Below are positions 32,583-41,879 of a stretch of DNA of 46,399 nt, one piece after another. The number at the start of each line of letters is the position of its first letter. Within the stretch, counting starts at the first letter, position 1. The notes beneath the pieces are model-generated. The model was not told the origin of the DNA. It did not search any database and was given only the letters and a program-made list of their open reading frames with translations. Source of the stretch: Actinomycetota bacterium (GTDB taxonomy: Bacteria; Actinomycetota; Acidimicrobiia; Acidimicrobiales; Microtrichaceae); NCBI GenBank assembly GCA_963169245.1, contig CAUJEC010000057.1:1-46399 (forward strand). Direction: 5' to 3'. The position numbers and the translations under genes were made by a program.

Positions 32583-34166
32583 TCAGCCGCCGACGTCCTT
32601 CTGGTACGCAGCGAGAGCATCGTTGAACTTCGTGTTCGAGTCGGTGAGAGTCTCATCGAGGCCTTTGCCTCCGAGGGTCACCGACTCGAGAGCGTTCCGG
32701 TAGATGTCCCGGAACTCGTTGTAGGGGCCGATGACAGGGCCCGGCTTATCCGGGTCGAACTTCGTGATCCCATCTGCGACAGCTGCCAGCCACTGGCCCT
32801 TGCGGGTCGTCGAGAGTTCGGTCTCGAGCGCCTTGTCCTTGCGGGCGGCCTTTCGGACAGGCAGATAGCCGCCATCGAGAGTCCAGCGAACCTGCTGGGC
32901 GACATCGTTGGAGAACTTGGTGAACTCCCACACTGCTGCGATGGACTCGGGCTTGTCCCTGTTGACGATGTACCAGGCGGCGCCACCGATCTGGCCCTTA
33001 CCCGCTTCCTTGAAGCCGGGGCCTGCGCCGACTCCGATCTGCAGGGTGTCAACCTTCACTGTCGAAAGGTCGATGCCCAGGTCCTCTGCTCCGATGTCCT
33101 CGTTCTTGAGGGTTCCACTTATCGCTGCGTCGACTGTGGGGATGGCGGTGGCGGTGTCGATGAGGATCGAGGACGACTGCAGCGCCATGGCGAAGAGCTG
33201 GCCGAAAGTGTTGGAGAAGGGGACGGGCTTGAGGAGCTTCTCGTCGGTCATTGTCTTGAGCCAGGTGAAGCCGTCCTTGACCTCCTTGGAGTCCATCTCC
33301 GACTTGGTCGCAAGGCCCGATCGGCCGTTGTCGTTGTTGACCATGGCGACTCCGGCACCAGTTACCCAATTCTCGAGCCATGCTGAGTCGAGGCGAAGAA
33401 CCATCGGCTCGGCCACACCCTGGAGCTCTGGCACGCCAGCGGCCTTCGCGTCGGCAATCTTCTTTGCGGCCGCATGAAGTTCATCGAGTGTCTGGGGCAA
33501 CTTGGTGGTGTCCAGGCCCGCTGCCTTGAAGTGCGCCATGTTGATGTAGAGCGCTGGTGCGTTGACGCTGAATGCCGCTGGCCAGAGGACGTCTTTGACG
33601 GAGTAGGACGAGATGACCGACGGTTCCATATCGTCATAGATGGCTTCGGACTTCGGGTCGGCCTTGATGCATGCAGCAGCAGGGATGGCGGTGCCCGAGT
33701 CGATCATGAACTGCAGGGTGGTGTCCTGGCTCAGAATCAGGTCGGGGAGCGCCTCAGGGGTCGCCATCGCATCGGTGTACTTCTTTTGCATCTCCTCATA
33801 GGAACCCTGCGACTCGACGCTCACGTGAACCTTGGACTGCGACTTGTTGAACTCGTCAGCGGTTGCTTCGAGAGTCGCCCGCGTCTTGCCCAGCCAAGCG
33901 TGCCAGACCGTGATGTTTACCGGGGCAGTTGCCTTCTCAAGAGAATCAACCGGGCAATCTGCGGCGTTCACGAGCGACGAGTCCTCATCTGATGTCGGCT
34001 TGTCGCCCCCACCGTTGCCCTCATCGGTGCCGCCGCCACACGCGGACGCGATGAGTCCGAAGGCAGCGACCGATGCGAGGGCGATCCGCAACGCCGGTCG
34101 CCGCCGGGTCATCGGATTGACGGCCAGTTGTCGTGTGTCGATTGGTTCTGTCCTGGTTGAAGTCAT
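32583..34166 (-). CDS. ABC transporter sugar-binding lipoprotein, copy 1
   Basis: 527 aa; ATG at 34166 with GAGGAG upstream. After a long basic N-terminus comes a lipoprotein signal ending IASAC (Cys at about 43). The mature part opens APVNITVWHAW, typical of family 1 (MalE/UgpB) solute-binding proteins, and contains CIKADPKSEAIYDD, LYINMAHFKAAGLD and NGRSGLATKSEMD, shared with the two paralogues upstream. Substrate: probably a sugar, oligosaccharide or glycerophosphodiester-type ligand; not determinable. It is the last gene of the importer operon, 49 bp after copy 2. Confidence 0.9.
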   Translation of the reverse strand: MTSTRTEPIDTRQLAVNPMTRRRPALRIALASVAAFGLIASACGGGTDEGNGGGDKPTSDEDSSLVNAADCPVDSLEKATAPVNITVWHAWLGKTRATLEATADEFNKSQSKVHVSVESQGSYEEMQKKYTDAMATPEALPDLILSQDTTLQFMIDSGTAIPAAACIKADPKSEAIYDDMEPSVISSYSVKDVLWPAAFSVNAPALYINMAHFKAAGLDTTKLPQTLDELHAAAKKIADAKAAGVPELQGVAEPMVLRLDSAWLENWVTGAGVAMVNNDNGRSGLATKSEMDSKEVKDGFTWLKTMTDEKLLKPVPFSNTFGQLFAMALQSSSILIDTATAIPTVDAAISGTLKNEDIGAEDLGIDLSTVKVDTLQIGVGAGPGFKEAGKGQIGGAAWYIVNRDKPESIAAVWEFTKFSNDVAQQVRWTLDGGYLPVRKAARKDKALETELSTTRKGQWLAAVADGITKFDPDKPGPVIGPYNEFRDIYRNALESVTLGGKGLDETLTDSNTKFNDALAAYQKDVGG

Positions 34167-34215
34167 CTGCTCTCCTCGAATGCGACTGGTTCGTGTGATG
34201 CTGGCGCCGATGACA

Positions 34216-35727
34216 TCAGCCTTCGAGATCCTTCTTGTATGAATCGAGTTCGCCTTGAAGTTCGGTGTCTATCTGCTTGACCGCACCGGCCGGGTCGAGG
34301 CTGCCTGACACGATTCCTTCGAGGCCTCGGCGCACCGACTGCCTGAACTCCTTGTATGGACCAATGACCGGCCCGGGATTCTCCGGGTCAAGGGTTTCGA
34401 AACCCTTGTAGGCCGTGGCCATCCACTTGCCGACCCGCGTCGTTGTCCACTTCTCGTTCAGATCCTTGTTTTTCAGCGATTCCTTGCGGATAGGGAATGA
34501 ACTTCCCTCGATAGCCCACTTGGCCTGGACGTCTGGCTGGTTGAAGTACTTCATGAAGTCCCACGCTGCAGCGACCTTCGTCGGGTCCTCGTCATCAATT
34601 AGATACCACGCCGTGCCGCCGGCCTGTCCCTTGCCGGCCTCCTTCAGACCCGGCATCTCGCCGACACCGATACGAAGGTCGGGGAGTGAGACCGAACTCA
34701 GGTCGATATCGCCCTCCTTGAGGCCGACGTCCTCGGCAGTGAGGGTTCCGGCAATGGCCGCGTCGACAGTGCTGATTGCTGACGAAGTGTCGATGAGCAT
34801 CGATGATGTCTGGAATGCCATCGCGATGAATGGCTCCACATCCTGGGTGTAGTCGGTCAGCTTGAGCAGACCGTCGTTGTACATGTCTCGAATCCAGGTG
34901 AATGTCTCAAGGCTTGCAGGGTTGTCATAGAGGGACTTGGTTGCAAGTCCCTTGCGCCCGTTGTCCTCGTTGACGATGTGCTCACCCGCACCCGAGATGA
35001 AGTACTCGACGATCCACGGGTTCACCTTGAGCACCATTGGCTTATCAACGCCAGGAATGTTGGCCGCTTTGAGAGTCTCTGCGACCTTGCGAACCTCGGC
35101 GAGGGTCTTGGGTGCGGTGTTGATGTCGAGCCCGGCCTTTTCGAAATGCGACTGGTTGTAGAACAGCACTGCGTTGGCGGCGCTGAACGCGCCTGGCCAG
35201 AGCGTGTCGTCAATTGTGTAGGCGGTCTTGATGAACGGCACCATGTCGTCGTAGATGGCCTTGGCCTCGGGGTCGGCCTTAATGCAACTTGTCGCCGGGA
35301 TGACATAACCCGAATCGGCCATGAACCTGGTTACGGTGTCGTCGGGAGCGATTATCTCGGGCAGCGACTTGGGCTGTGCCATCGAGTCCTGGAACTTCTT
35401 GAGTTGCTCGTCGAGCGTGCCCTGGTTCTCGGTGTGGACGACAACTTTGTCCTGGCTCTCGTTGTACGCCTTGGCGATCGAATCGAGCGCCTTCATCGGC
35501 AGACCGGTCTGGGTGTGCCAGAGTTGGATCTCAACGGGAGTCTTGATGTCCTTGAGCGCGTCGTAAGGGCATTCGAGTTGAGTGGACTCATCGGGGCTTG
35601 CGCCCTCAGAGCTGCCCTTGTCGTCGCTGCCACCGCCACAGGCGGCGATCAGGCCGACGCTTGTCAACAGAGCGCCCGCACCCATGAGGGCGCGTAGCGA
35701 ACGGCTTCTATGGGACCTGGATGTCAT
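34216..35727 (-). CDS. ABC transporter sugar-binding lipoprotein, copy 2
   Basis: 503 aa. Lipobox LIAAC (about residue 30). Mature opening TPVEIQLWHTQ, with CIKADPEAKAIYDD, LFYNQSHFEKAGLD and NGRKGLATKSLYD aligning with the other two copies. Its ATG overlaps the stop of copy 3 by 4 bp, so the pair is cotranslated. It is clearly diverged from its neighbours, so this is an old duplication rather than a recent one. Confidence 0.9.
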   Translation of the reverse strand: MTSRSHRSRSLRALMGAGALLTSVGLIAACGGGSDDKGSSEGASPDESTQLECPYDALKDIKTPVEIQLWHTQTGLPMKALDSIAKAYNESQDKVVVHTENQGTLDEQLKKFQDSMAQPKSLPEIIAPDDTVTRFMADSGYVIPATSCIKADPEAKAIYDDMVPFIKTAYTIDDTLWPGAFSAANAVLFYNQSHFEKAGLDINTAPKTLAEVRKVAETLKAANIPGVDKPMVLKVNPWIVEYFISGAGEHIVNEDNGRKGLATKSLYDNPASLETFTWIRDMYNDGLLKLTDYTQDVEPFIAMAFQTSSMLIDTSSAISTVDAAIAGTLTAEDVGLKEGDIDLSSVSLPDLRIGVGEMPGLKEAGKGQAGGTAWYLIDDEDPTKVAAAWDFMKYFNQPDVQAKWAIEGSSFPIRKESLKNKDLNEKWTTTRVGKWMATAYKGFETLDPENPGPVIGPYKEFRQSVRRGLEGIVSGSLDPAGAVKQIDTELQGELDSYKKDLEG

Positions 35728-37247
35728 CCGGCCACTTCCTTTGAGTAGTCGTCCAGGGCTTTTTGGAAATCGGTATGGAACTGATCAAGGTTGGACTTCG
35801 GATCCTGGCCTTGCTGCACGACGCGTTCCATCATCGACTGAACATTCGTGCGGAACCAGTCGTAAGGTCCGATGATCGGGTTGGGGAACTCGGGGTTGGA
35901 CTCCTCGAGTTGTTTCATTACCACGCTCAGATACTTGCCTGCCTCGTCGTTGGCGAAGAAGTCCTTGATCTCCGGAGAGTTTCGGACTGTGTTGGTGACT
36001 GGCAGATATGAGCCCATTCGGGTCCAGTCGACCTGTGATGGGGTGCTGTTGAAATACTGGAGAAAATCCCATCCGGCAGCGACTCGTTCTGGCTTGTCGC
36101 CCTTGACCAGATACGCAGCCGATCCAGCGGCGCTCGCCTGTCCAGACTTCTTGAGTCCCGGAATCGGAAGGATTCGAAGCTCGACACCCTGAAGATCAGC
36201 TGGGTTCACCCCCTCAATACCTTCGACGTCGCCGAGGTCCTTTCCAGCATTGTTCGTTATGGCTACGACGCTGGTGATTGCCCGAGACCCGTCAATGAGA
36301 ATGGTTGAGGTTTTGTTGCCCATAGCCAGGTACTGGTTGATGTCAGATGAGTAGGCGTATGACTTCATAAGACCGTCTTTGGCCATGTCGTGCATCCACT
36401 GCAGGATCTTGAGTGCAGCGTCGTTGTCCATTGTCGACTTCGTGGCGAGTCCGTCATGACCGTTGGCTTCGTTGACAACCGTCTGGCCCGCGCCGTTTAT
36501 CCAGGTCTCGTAGTACCAGCCGTAGAGTTGCATGACAGTCGGAGCCTCAAGGCCTGAGATGTTGGCCGCCTTCAACTTCTCGGCGGCCGCACGGATGTCA
36601 GCGAGAGTGGCGAGTGGGGTCGAAGTGTCCATACCTGCCTGACGCAACTGGACATCATTCACATAGAGGATCGGCATGGAAACACCGAACGCAGCAGGCC
36701 ACACGACGCCCTTGATCGAATACGTCGCAGCAACAGCAGGGATCAGGTCGTCATAGAACGTCTTCGAGTCGGGGTCTGCTGCGATGCAATCACCTGTTGG
36801 TATCACCGAACCCGAATCCACCATGAACCGCAGGTTCGTGTCTTCGGCGAATATCACATCCGGTAGCGAGGCAGGGTCGCCAAGTCGCTCGGAGTACTTC
36901 TTGAGAAGCTCCGGGTAGGTGCCCTGAGCCTCTACGTTTACCTTCACTTTGGTCTGTGAGGCGTTGTAATCGGCAACGGACTTCTCAAGGGCCTTCTGGG
37001 TCAGAGCGCTGTACGCATGCCAAACCGTGATCTCGACCGGTGCTGTTGCCGAATCAAGCGCCTTGACAGGGCAATTGGCAGCGTTGACCTCTGGTTTGGC
37101 GTTGACGTCTGTTGCAGGGCGGTCCTTGGAGCCGGATTCCTCGGTGCCTCCGCAGGCGCCTCCGATCAGAGCGAGAGCCAATATCGATGTCAGGGCAATC
37201 GGGATCCGTCGCGATGGGCGATCGAGTTTCGAATGCCTGTATCTCAT
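35724..37247 (-). CDS. ABC transporter sugar-binding lipoprotein, copy 3 (first in order)
   Basis: 507 aa from the ATG at 37247, with AGGAG eight bases upstream; the frame extends to 37307 but without a ribosome site. Lipobox LIGGAC (Cys at about 32). The mature part has APVEITVWHAYSAL, CIAADPDSKTFYDD, LYVNDVQLRQAGMD and NGHDGLATKSTMD. It is the binding protein nearest the permease genes, separated from them by a 252-bp gap with direct repeats, which could hold an extra promoter or processing site. Confidence 0.9.
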   Translation of the reverse strand: MRYRHSKLDRPSRRIPIALTSILALALIGGACGGTEESGSKDRPATDVNAKPEVNAANCPVKALDSATAPVEITVWHAYSALTQKALEKSVADYNASQTKVKVNVEAQGTYPELLKKYSERLGDPASLPDVIFAEDTNLRFMVDSGSVIPTGDCIAADPDSKTFYDDLIPAVAATYSIKGVVWPAAFGVSMPILYVNDVQLRQAGMDTSTPLATLADIRAAAEKLKAANISGLEAPTVMQLYGWYYETWINGAGQTVVNEANGHDGLATKSTMDNDAALKILQWMHDMAKDGLMKSYAYSSDINQYLAMGNKTSTILIDGSRAITSVVAITNNAGKDLGDVEGIEGVNPADLQGVELRILPIPGLKKSGQASAAGSAAYLVKGDKPERVAAGWDFLQYFNSTPSQVDWTRMGSYLPVTNTVRNSPEIKDFFANDEAGKYLSVVMKQLEESNPEFPNPIIGPYDWFRTNVQSMMERVVQQGQDPKSNLDQFHTDFQKALDDYSKEVAG

Positions 37248-37499
37248 CAGTTCAACTCCTGAAGGTGTAGCCAATGAACGTTTGTCGCCACAATCGTTGA
37301 TGTCCATGTGACCTTGGACTCAGCGCGTATGTGACCCATCGGATTGGTGGCTTGTCGGATAGCCGAACGCCGAAGCGCTCGGTCTCGCGACTCTAACGGA
37401 GATGTCTGTGTTGCTCGGCAAAATCGGCTCAATGGCTTGAAGCATTCGTATGGCTTGATGGCTCGAAGCATTCGCCTCGCAGGCAATGACGTGAACCGC
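37248..37499 (-). promoter_or_regulatory. Intergenic region before the binding-protein genes, with direct repeats
   Basis: GGCTTGAAGCATTCG (37434-37448) and GGCTCGAAGCATTCG (37460-37474) are 14/15 identical, with starts 26 bp apart. The gap of about 250 bp breaks an otherwise tight operon, so a second promoter, a regulator site or an RNA-processing site that raises binding-protein synthesis is plausible. No confident -35/-10 pair is seen. Confidence 0.4.
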
Positions 37500-38468
37500 T
37501 CAGCCCTTTACTGCGCCTGCGGTCAGGCCACGGACAATCTGACGTTGGAAGAAGATCAGGAGGACGAGCAGCGGGAGGGCAGCGACAATTGCAGCGGCAA
37601 AGCTCAGGTTCAGTCGTTCGGGATTCTCCGACCCGATCGTCTTGAGGGCGACCTGGACCGTCTGCCACTTCTGGCGGTCAGTGGCGAAACGTGGCCACAC
37701 GTATTGGTTCCATGCCCCGAGAAACGAGATGACGATGAACGAGCCAACGATCGGCTTGGACATCGGCAAGGCGACCTTGAACATGAAACGGAAGTGTCCG
37801 TAGCCATCGAGATTTGATGCATCGCGAATCTCGGATGGAATTCCCAAGAATCCCTGACGGATGAGGAAGATTCCGACTGCGGTGGCAAGGAATGGCAGGG
37901 TCAGACCCTGTACCGAATTGAGCATTCCGATACGTCTGATCGTTTCGACGTTCGCGATCAGGGTGACCTCGATGGGGAGCAGAAGCGTCCCGACGATCAG
38001 GCCGAAGAACACGTTCTTGAAGGGGAACTCGAGGAACGCGAACGCATATGCGGCAAGAGTGGCCGTCACCAACTGGGCGGTGACGATGATCATGGTCACA
38101 ACGAAGGACAAGCCCATAGCCCGTCCAAGGTTGGCATCGACGAATGCCACCTTGAACACGTCCCATTGGATATCGACGGGGTGTAGGGGCTGCCCGGCGC
38201 TGATGTAGGCGAGGGGACTCGACACAGCGCGCAGGATGAGCATGTAGATGGGGAAGAGGATCACCACCGACAACGAGGTCAAAAGCAGATAGGAGCCGGT
38301 GAGCCCCAGATAGTGCCGGGCACTCTTCTTGGGGGGCCTCAAGTCGGACGCCACGACTGCCTTGCCCTGGGCTGATTCGACGGTTGGGGTGCCTGCATTG
38401 GCGGACGCTGTTTCGGCGGAGTCTGTTCCGGGGAACTCCGGATTGGTTATCGGTTTGTCAGTCGCCAT
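37500..38468 (-). CDS. ABC sugar permease, MalG/UgpE type
   Basis: 322 aa. About 50 residues of polar N-terminus, then six hydrophobic segments. The EAA loop is EIRDASNLDGYGHFRFMFKVALPMSKP (start about residue 222), which docks to the ATPase. It overlaps the partner permease by 11 bp. It forms the channel half together with the product of 38458-39411. Confidence 0.93.
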   Translation of the reverse strand: MATDKPITNPEFPGTDSAETASANAGTPTVESAQGKAVVASDLRPPKKSARHYLGLTGSYLLLTSLSVVILFPIYMLILRAVSSPLAYISAGQPLHPVDIQWDVFKVAFVDANLGRAMGLSFVVTMIIVTAQLVTATLAAYAFAFLEFPFKNVFFGLIVGTLLLPIEVTLIANVETIRRIGMLNSVQGLTLPFLATAVGIFLIRQGFLGIPSEIRDASNLDGYGHFRFMFKVALPMSKPIVGSFIVISFLGAWNQYVWPRFATDRQKWQTVQVALKTIGSENPERLNLSFAAAIVAALPLLVLLIFFQRQIVRGLTAGAVKG

Positions 38469-39411
38469 AGTGCACCCGCTTCGACATGATTCCGAACTGG
38501 GCTCCTGCGACCACCGCGGTCAACACGAAGAGCCCCAATGACAAAGACGCCTTCTCGCCCAGACTTCGCACTCCGCTTGGGTCAGCGATTTTGAACAACA
38601 GGGTTTCGGTTCCTCCGCTCGGCCCGCCACCGGTGAGGATCTCGATCTGCGCATACGCCTGAAGTGCGAAGACCACCAACACGATCGCCAAGAACAACAG
38701 TGCGGGAGAGATGGTTGGAACGGTGATCTTGAAGAACCGTCGGATTGCCCCGTAACCGTCAAGTGTGGCTGCTTCGATCAGTTCGTCAGGCACGGTCTGG
38801 AGAGCGGCGAGAACCACGATGAAGGTGAGGCCCAGGTTCTGCCACACCGCGGAGAGCGACACTGCGAACAGAGCAGAGGTGGGATTCTTCAGACTCAGCC
38901 ATGAGACGTCTCGGAAGTATCCGATCTCGGCGTTAACAAGGGTCAGGAACACCACTGATGCCACCGCAACCGACGAGGCGACAGTGGATGAGAAGATCGT
39001 TTGGAAGATCTTTATTCCCTTGAGCCTGCGGTGTGCCGATACTGCTAGAAGTATTCCCAGAATCAGACCCAGGGGCACGGTGTAGACCATGAAAAGGCCC
39101 GAGTGGAGCAGCCCGTCTTTGAAGTCGGTGCCGGTGAGGGTGTCTCGAATCTGGCTGAACCCGACGTAGGTGGCCGGACGGTTCCGGAAACGTGACTGAT
39201 GGTGCGTCGCATACCAGAACAGCCGATAAAGCGGGTAGTACGCGAAAACGCCGAAGACGATAAGACTGGGAAGCAGGAGCAGATACGCAAGTGCTGAGTC
39301 GCTCAGGCGTCGACCGAATCGGCGTACACCCTTGCCTAGGGGAACCGGCATGGCGGGAGCGTCAGGTGATCCCGCAGTTGCTTCTGTGGAGGTTGTTGGA
39401 ATGTCGCTCAT
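38458..39411 (-). CDS. ABC sugar permease, MalF/UgpA type
   Basis: 317 aa from the ATG at 39411; a TTG two codons earlier is possible. YLLLLPSLIVFGVFAYYPL is the first membrane segment. The EAA loop reads ELIEAATLDGYGAIRRFFKI then TVPTISPALL. Six segments in total, standard for the CUT1 sugar importers. It begins 7 bp after the ATPase stop. Confidence 0.93.
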   Translation of the reverse strand: MSDIPTTSTEATAGSPDAPAMPVPLGKGVRRFGRRLSDSALAYLLLLPSLIVFGVFAYYPLYRLFWYATHHQSRFRNRPATYVGFSQIRDTLTGTDFKDGLLHSGLFMVYTVPLGLILGILLAVSAHRRLKGIKIFQTIFSSTVASSVAVASVVFLTLVNAEIGYFRDVSWLSLKNPTSALFAVSLSAVWQNLGLTFIVVLAALQTVPDELIEAATLDGYGAIRRFFKITVPTISPALLFLAIVLVVFALQAYAQIEILTGGGPSGGTETLLFKIADPSGVRSLGEKASLSLGLFVLTAVVAGAQFGIMSKRVHYGD

Positions 39412-39418
39412 CGGCAAC

Positions 39419-40513
39419 TCAGTTCAACCGTTGGGTGGATGTGGGATCGAAAAGGTGGGTGCCATCGGGTTCGGCGTCGAGTGTGACCTCCTGACCCAAC
39501 GCCACCGGAGCAGCGTCGTTGGCCTGACGGAACACGATCTTTGAGCCTGCTGCGCTGCAGATCACATGGCGTTCGTGGCCGAGTAATTCGATGTTCTCAA
39601 CCTTTGCTCGAAGGCCCTTGCCCGACGATGTCGTCTCGCTCAGACTCAGATGCTCCGGTCGGATCCCGACCACTACGTCAGCACCCTTTGACAGAGATGC
39701 CGAACATGTTGAGGTAACAGTCCCGGCATCGGTTGTGACCTCAACTGAACCTCCTGCGCTAGCGGAGACCTTCCCGCTGATCAGGTTCATCGGTGGACTT
39801 CCGATGAACGTGGCTACGAAGAGGTTGGCGGGTGACTCATAGACAGCCTGTGGAGCTCCGACTTGTTGGATTCGTCCTTCGTTGATGACAACTATTCGAT
39901 CTGCCATGGTCATCGCCTCGACCTGATCATGTGTCACATAGACAAAGGTCGTGCCGAGCCTACGGTGAAGGTCGACGAGTTCGAGCCGGGTCTGGGTGCG
40001 GAGTTTGGCATCGAGATTGGAGAGGGGCTCGTCCATGAGGAACACCTCGGGGCGTCGAACGATCGCCCGTGCCAGTGCGACGCGCTGACGCTGACCGCCG
40101 GAGAGTTCACCTGGTTTGCGGCCCAGATAGTCGGTCAGGCCGAGTATCTCGGCGGCTTCGGCGACCCGCGTGGCGCGCTCGGCGGCGGGGAGTCGCACCT
40201 TGCGGTTTGCGGCGAGTGGCGACTCGATGTTCTTGGCCACGGTCATGTGCGGGTAGAGCGCGTAGCTCTGGAACACCATTGCGATGTCACGGTCACGAGC
40301 CGCCACGTTGTTGACGACGCGCTCGCCGATGGAGAGGATCCCTCCGCTGACTTCCTCGAGACCTGCGATCATCCGCAGGGCCGTTGACTTGCCGCAACCC
40401 GAGGGCCCCAACAGGACCATGAACTCGCCGTCCTCGATGCGAACCGAGAATCTGTCTACCGCTACAACGTCACCGAACTTCTTGGTGACCTCATCGAATG
40501 TGACTGCTCCCAT
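39419..40513 (-). CDS. ABC importer ATPase, MsmK/UgpC/SugC type
   Basis: 364 aa from the ATG at 40513. Walker A GPSGCGKST, signature LSGGQRQRVALARAI, Walker B VFLMDEPLSNLDAKLR and the H-loop VTHDQVEAMTM are intact. A TOBE-type C-terminal domain follows (NLISGKVSAS ... VVVGIRPEHLSLSE), used in regulation by CUT1 ATPases. Being the first gene of the importer operon, it has its own dedicated ATPase rather than a shared one. The frame upstream to 40657 lacks family similarity and crosses the operator region. Confidence 0.95.
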   Translation of the reverse strand: MGAVTFDEVTKKFGDVVAVDRFSVRIEDGEFMVLLGPSGCGKSTALRMIAGLEEVSGGILSIGERVVNNVAARDRDIAMVFQSYALYPHMTVAKNIESPLAANRKVRLPAAERATRVAEAAEILGLTDYLGRKPGELSGGQRQRVALARAIVRRPEVFLMDEPLSNLDAKLRTQTRLELVDLHRRLGTTFVYVTHDQVEAMTMADRIVVINEGRIQQVGAPQAVYESPANLFVATFIGSPPMNLISGKVSASAGGSVEVTTDAGTVTSTCSASLSKGADVVVGIRPEHLSLSETTSSGKGLRAKVENIELLGHERHVICSAAGSKIVFRQANDAAPVALGQEVTLDAEPDGTHLFDPTSTQRLN

Positions 40514-40545
40514 AGCTCCGATCCTGTTGACCTCCGGTGTCATCG

Positions 40546-40572
40546 GTCGGTACCGACTTGACGGGTAGTCAA
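40546..40572. promoter_or_regulatory. Operator-like palindromes upstream of the ABC operon
   Basis: A perfect 12-bp palindrome GTCGGTACCGAC (40546-40557) directly abuts a second dyad TTGAC-GGGTA-GTCAA (40558-40572). They lie 33-59 bp upstream of the ATPase start. Sugar importers are commonly controlled by LacI- or GntR-type repressors binding such sites. No regulator gene of those types is in the window, so the identity of the binder is unknown. Confidence 0.55.
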
Positions 40573-40671
40573 TTTCACAACATCGTACCGAGGAGCGTGC
40601 CTCCCCCGGTGACCAATCGCGAAGGCTATGCATGGAGAAGTGTTTCCGCCACCCCATCGAATTTGGATCGG

Positions 40672-41586
40672 CTAGGCGATGCGCAATCGCGTCTGCTCAG
40701 GTGACAGATCGGCCATGCGGGCTCTGATTCCATCAACCGCCTCGAGCACCATTCGCGCGACATCCACACAACCCAGCTCCGCTAGTACGCCGACAACCTG
40801 TTGAACATCGGGAAAGCCCCCAATTGCCCAACGCGAATACATAGTGGCGTCCATCCACTTGAGTTCCTTGCGGGTCAGGCCGGACCCGCCGTTCGCTGCG
40901 ATCATCCGTGAACGAATACGGCCCCAGTTGAACTCTCTGTCCCGACGGCAACTCGCCTCGACGACCATCTCCACTGACGGAGGGATCAAGGGATTGTCGC
41001 CGATACGGGGATGGAGTCGAGCGGCTTGATCCCAAGTGATTCCACCGGCATCGACCGCGTCGAAGAGTATGTCGGTGACCCACAGTCGGTATGCGACAGT
41101 CACAGTGTCGACGGCTTCGCCGGGTGAGGGCAGTCTGAGCATTCTGTGGAGCGCATCGACCATGGTTCCCTCCGGAGCGCTGCCACCTTGGCTGTTGCTG
41201 GCACCTTCGACTTCAATCTGGCGCTCACCATCGACGTCGATGTAGTCGGCGATCTCTCCATCGCGGGTGACCACCATCGCAGACTCCGCTCGCCCCGTTG
41301 TCTCGCCTGACTCCAAGCTTCGGGCGGTTCCGGTTACCTTCACTCCAACGGCGTTCCATGAGCGTGGGACGGTGATCCCGAATAGACCGGCGGCGCCGGT
41401 TCGTTCATCAGGTCGCAGTGGATCGAGGTGGACCTTCACCGTGTCGCGGACCATTTCGAACCCGGCGACAGTCAGTGGCGGGACGTCCTCGAGTGCTTCG
41501 AGTAGTTCCATCGCCGATGGTGGGCGTTCAGGGCGATTCGAGGATCGATCCCCGATCCTCGTGACTCTGGCTCGTTGTTCACTCAT
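40672..41586 (-). CDS. Hypothetical protein, 304 aa
   Basis: Start ATG 41586 (GGAG five bases upstream). Two parts: an N-terminal region (40-150) with FEMVRDTVKVHLDPLRP and VPRSWNAVGVKVTGTAR, and a C-terminal helical region (155-304) with DALHRMLRLPSPGEAVDTVT, LWVTDILFDAV, ELKWMDATMYSRWAIGGFP. No signal peptide or membrane segment. I recall similar lone proteins in Acidimicrobiia but no function. It ends in TAG. It may be cotranscribed with the ABC operon that starts 158 bp downstream. Confidence 0.6.
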   Translation of the reverse strand: MSEQRARVTRIGDRSSNRPERPPSAMELLEALEDVPPLTVAGFEMVRDTVKVHLDPLRPDERTGAAGLFGITVPRSWNAVGVKVTGTARSLESGETTGRAESAMVVTRDGEIADYIDVDGERQIEVEGASNSQGGSAPEGTMVDALHRMLRLPSPGEAVDTVTVAYRLWVTDILFDAVDAGGITWDQAARLHPRIGDNPLIPPSVEMVVEASCRRDREFNWGRIRSRMIAANGGSGLTRKELKWMDATMYSRWAIGGFPDVQQVVGVLAELGCVDVARMVLEAVDGIRARMADLSPEQTRLRIA

Positions 41587-41879
41587 TGCTGCTCCATGGT
41601 CCAATGCCCGGCCGTTTGGCCTGGCCGAACCGAGCATGACGCCGAGTTTGTGATCTGGCTACGGGGACCGATCCCCGGTTGGTGGCCCTATCTTCGATGG
41701 TGTTGCCCGGGTCGGTGCTCGGAGTGGTGCGACATCGCGGCTTGGAATGGCCAGCGGGTCTCCATGGCCATCTGGTCACCATTGCCATCGGGACTCCATA
41801 GCCGTCGGGTCTGAGGCCATGGGCAGGATCAACTGCCAGATCGACAGTACGATTCACTGGTCCCCGGAATGGAGTGGAA

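Noticed and set aside
40514-40657. N-terminal extension of the ABC ATPase
   Set aside because: Outside the family and across the palindromic operator region; start 40513 begins the family sequence MGAVTFDEVTKKFG.
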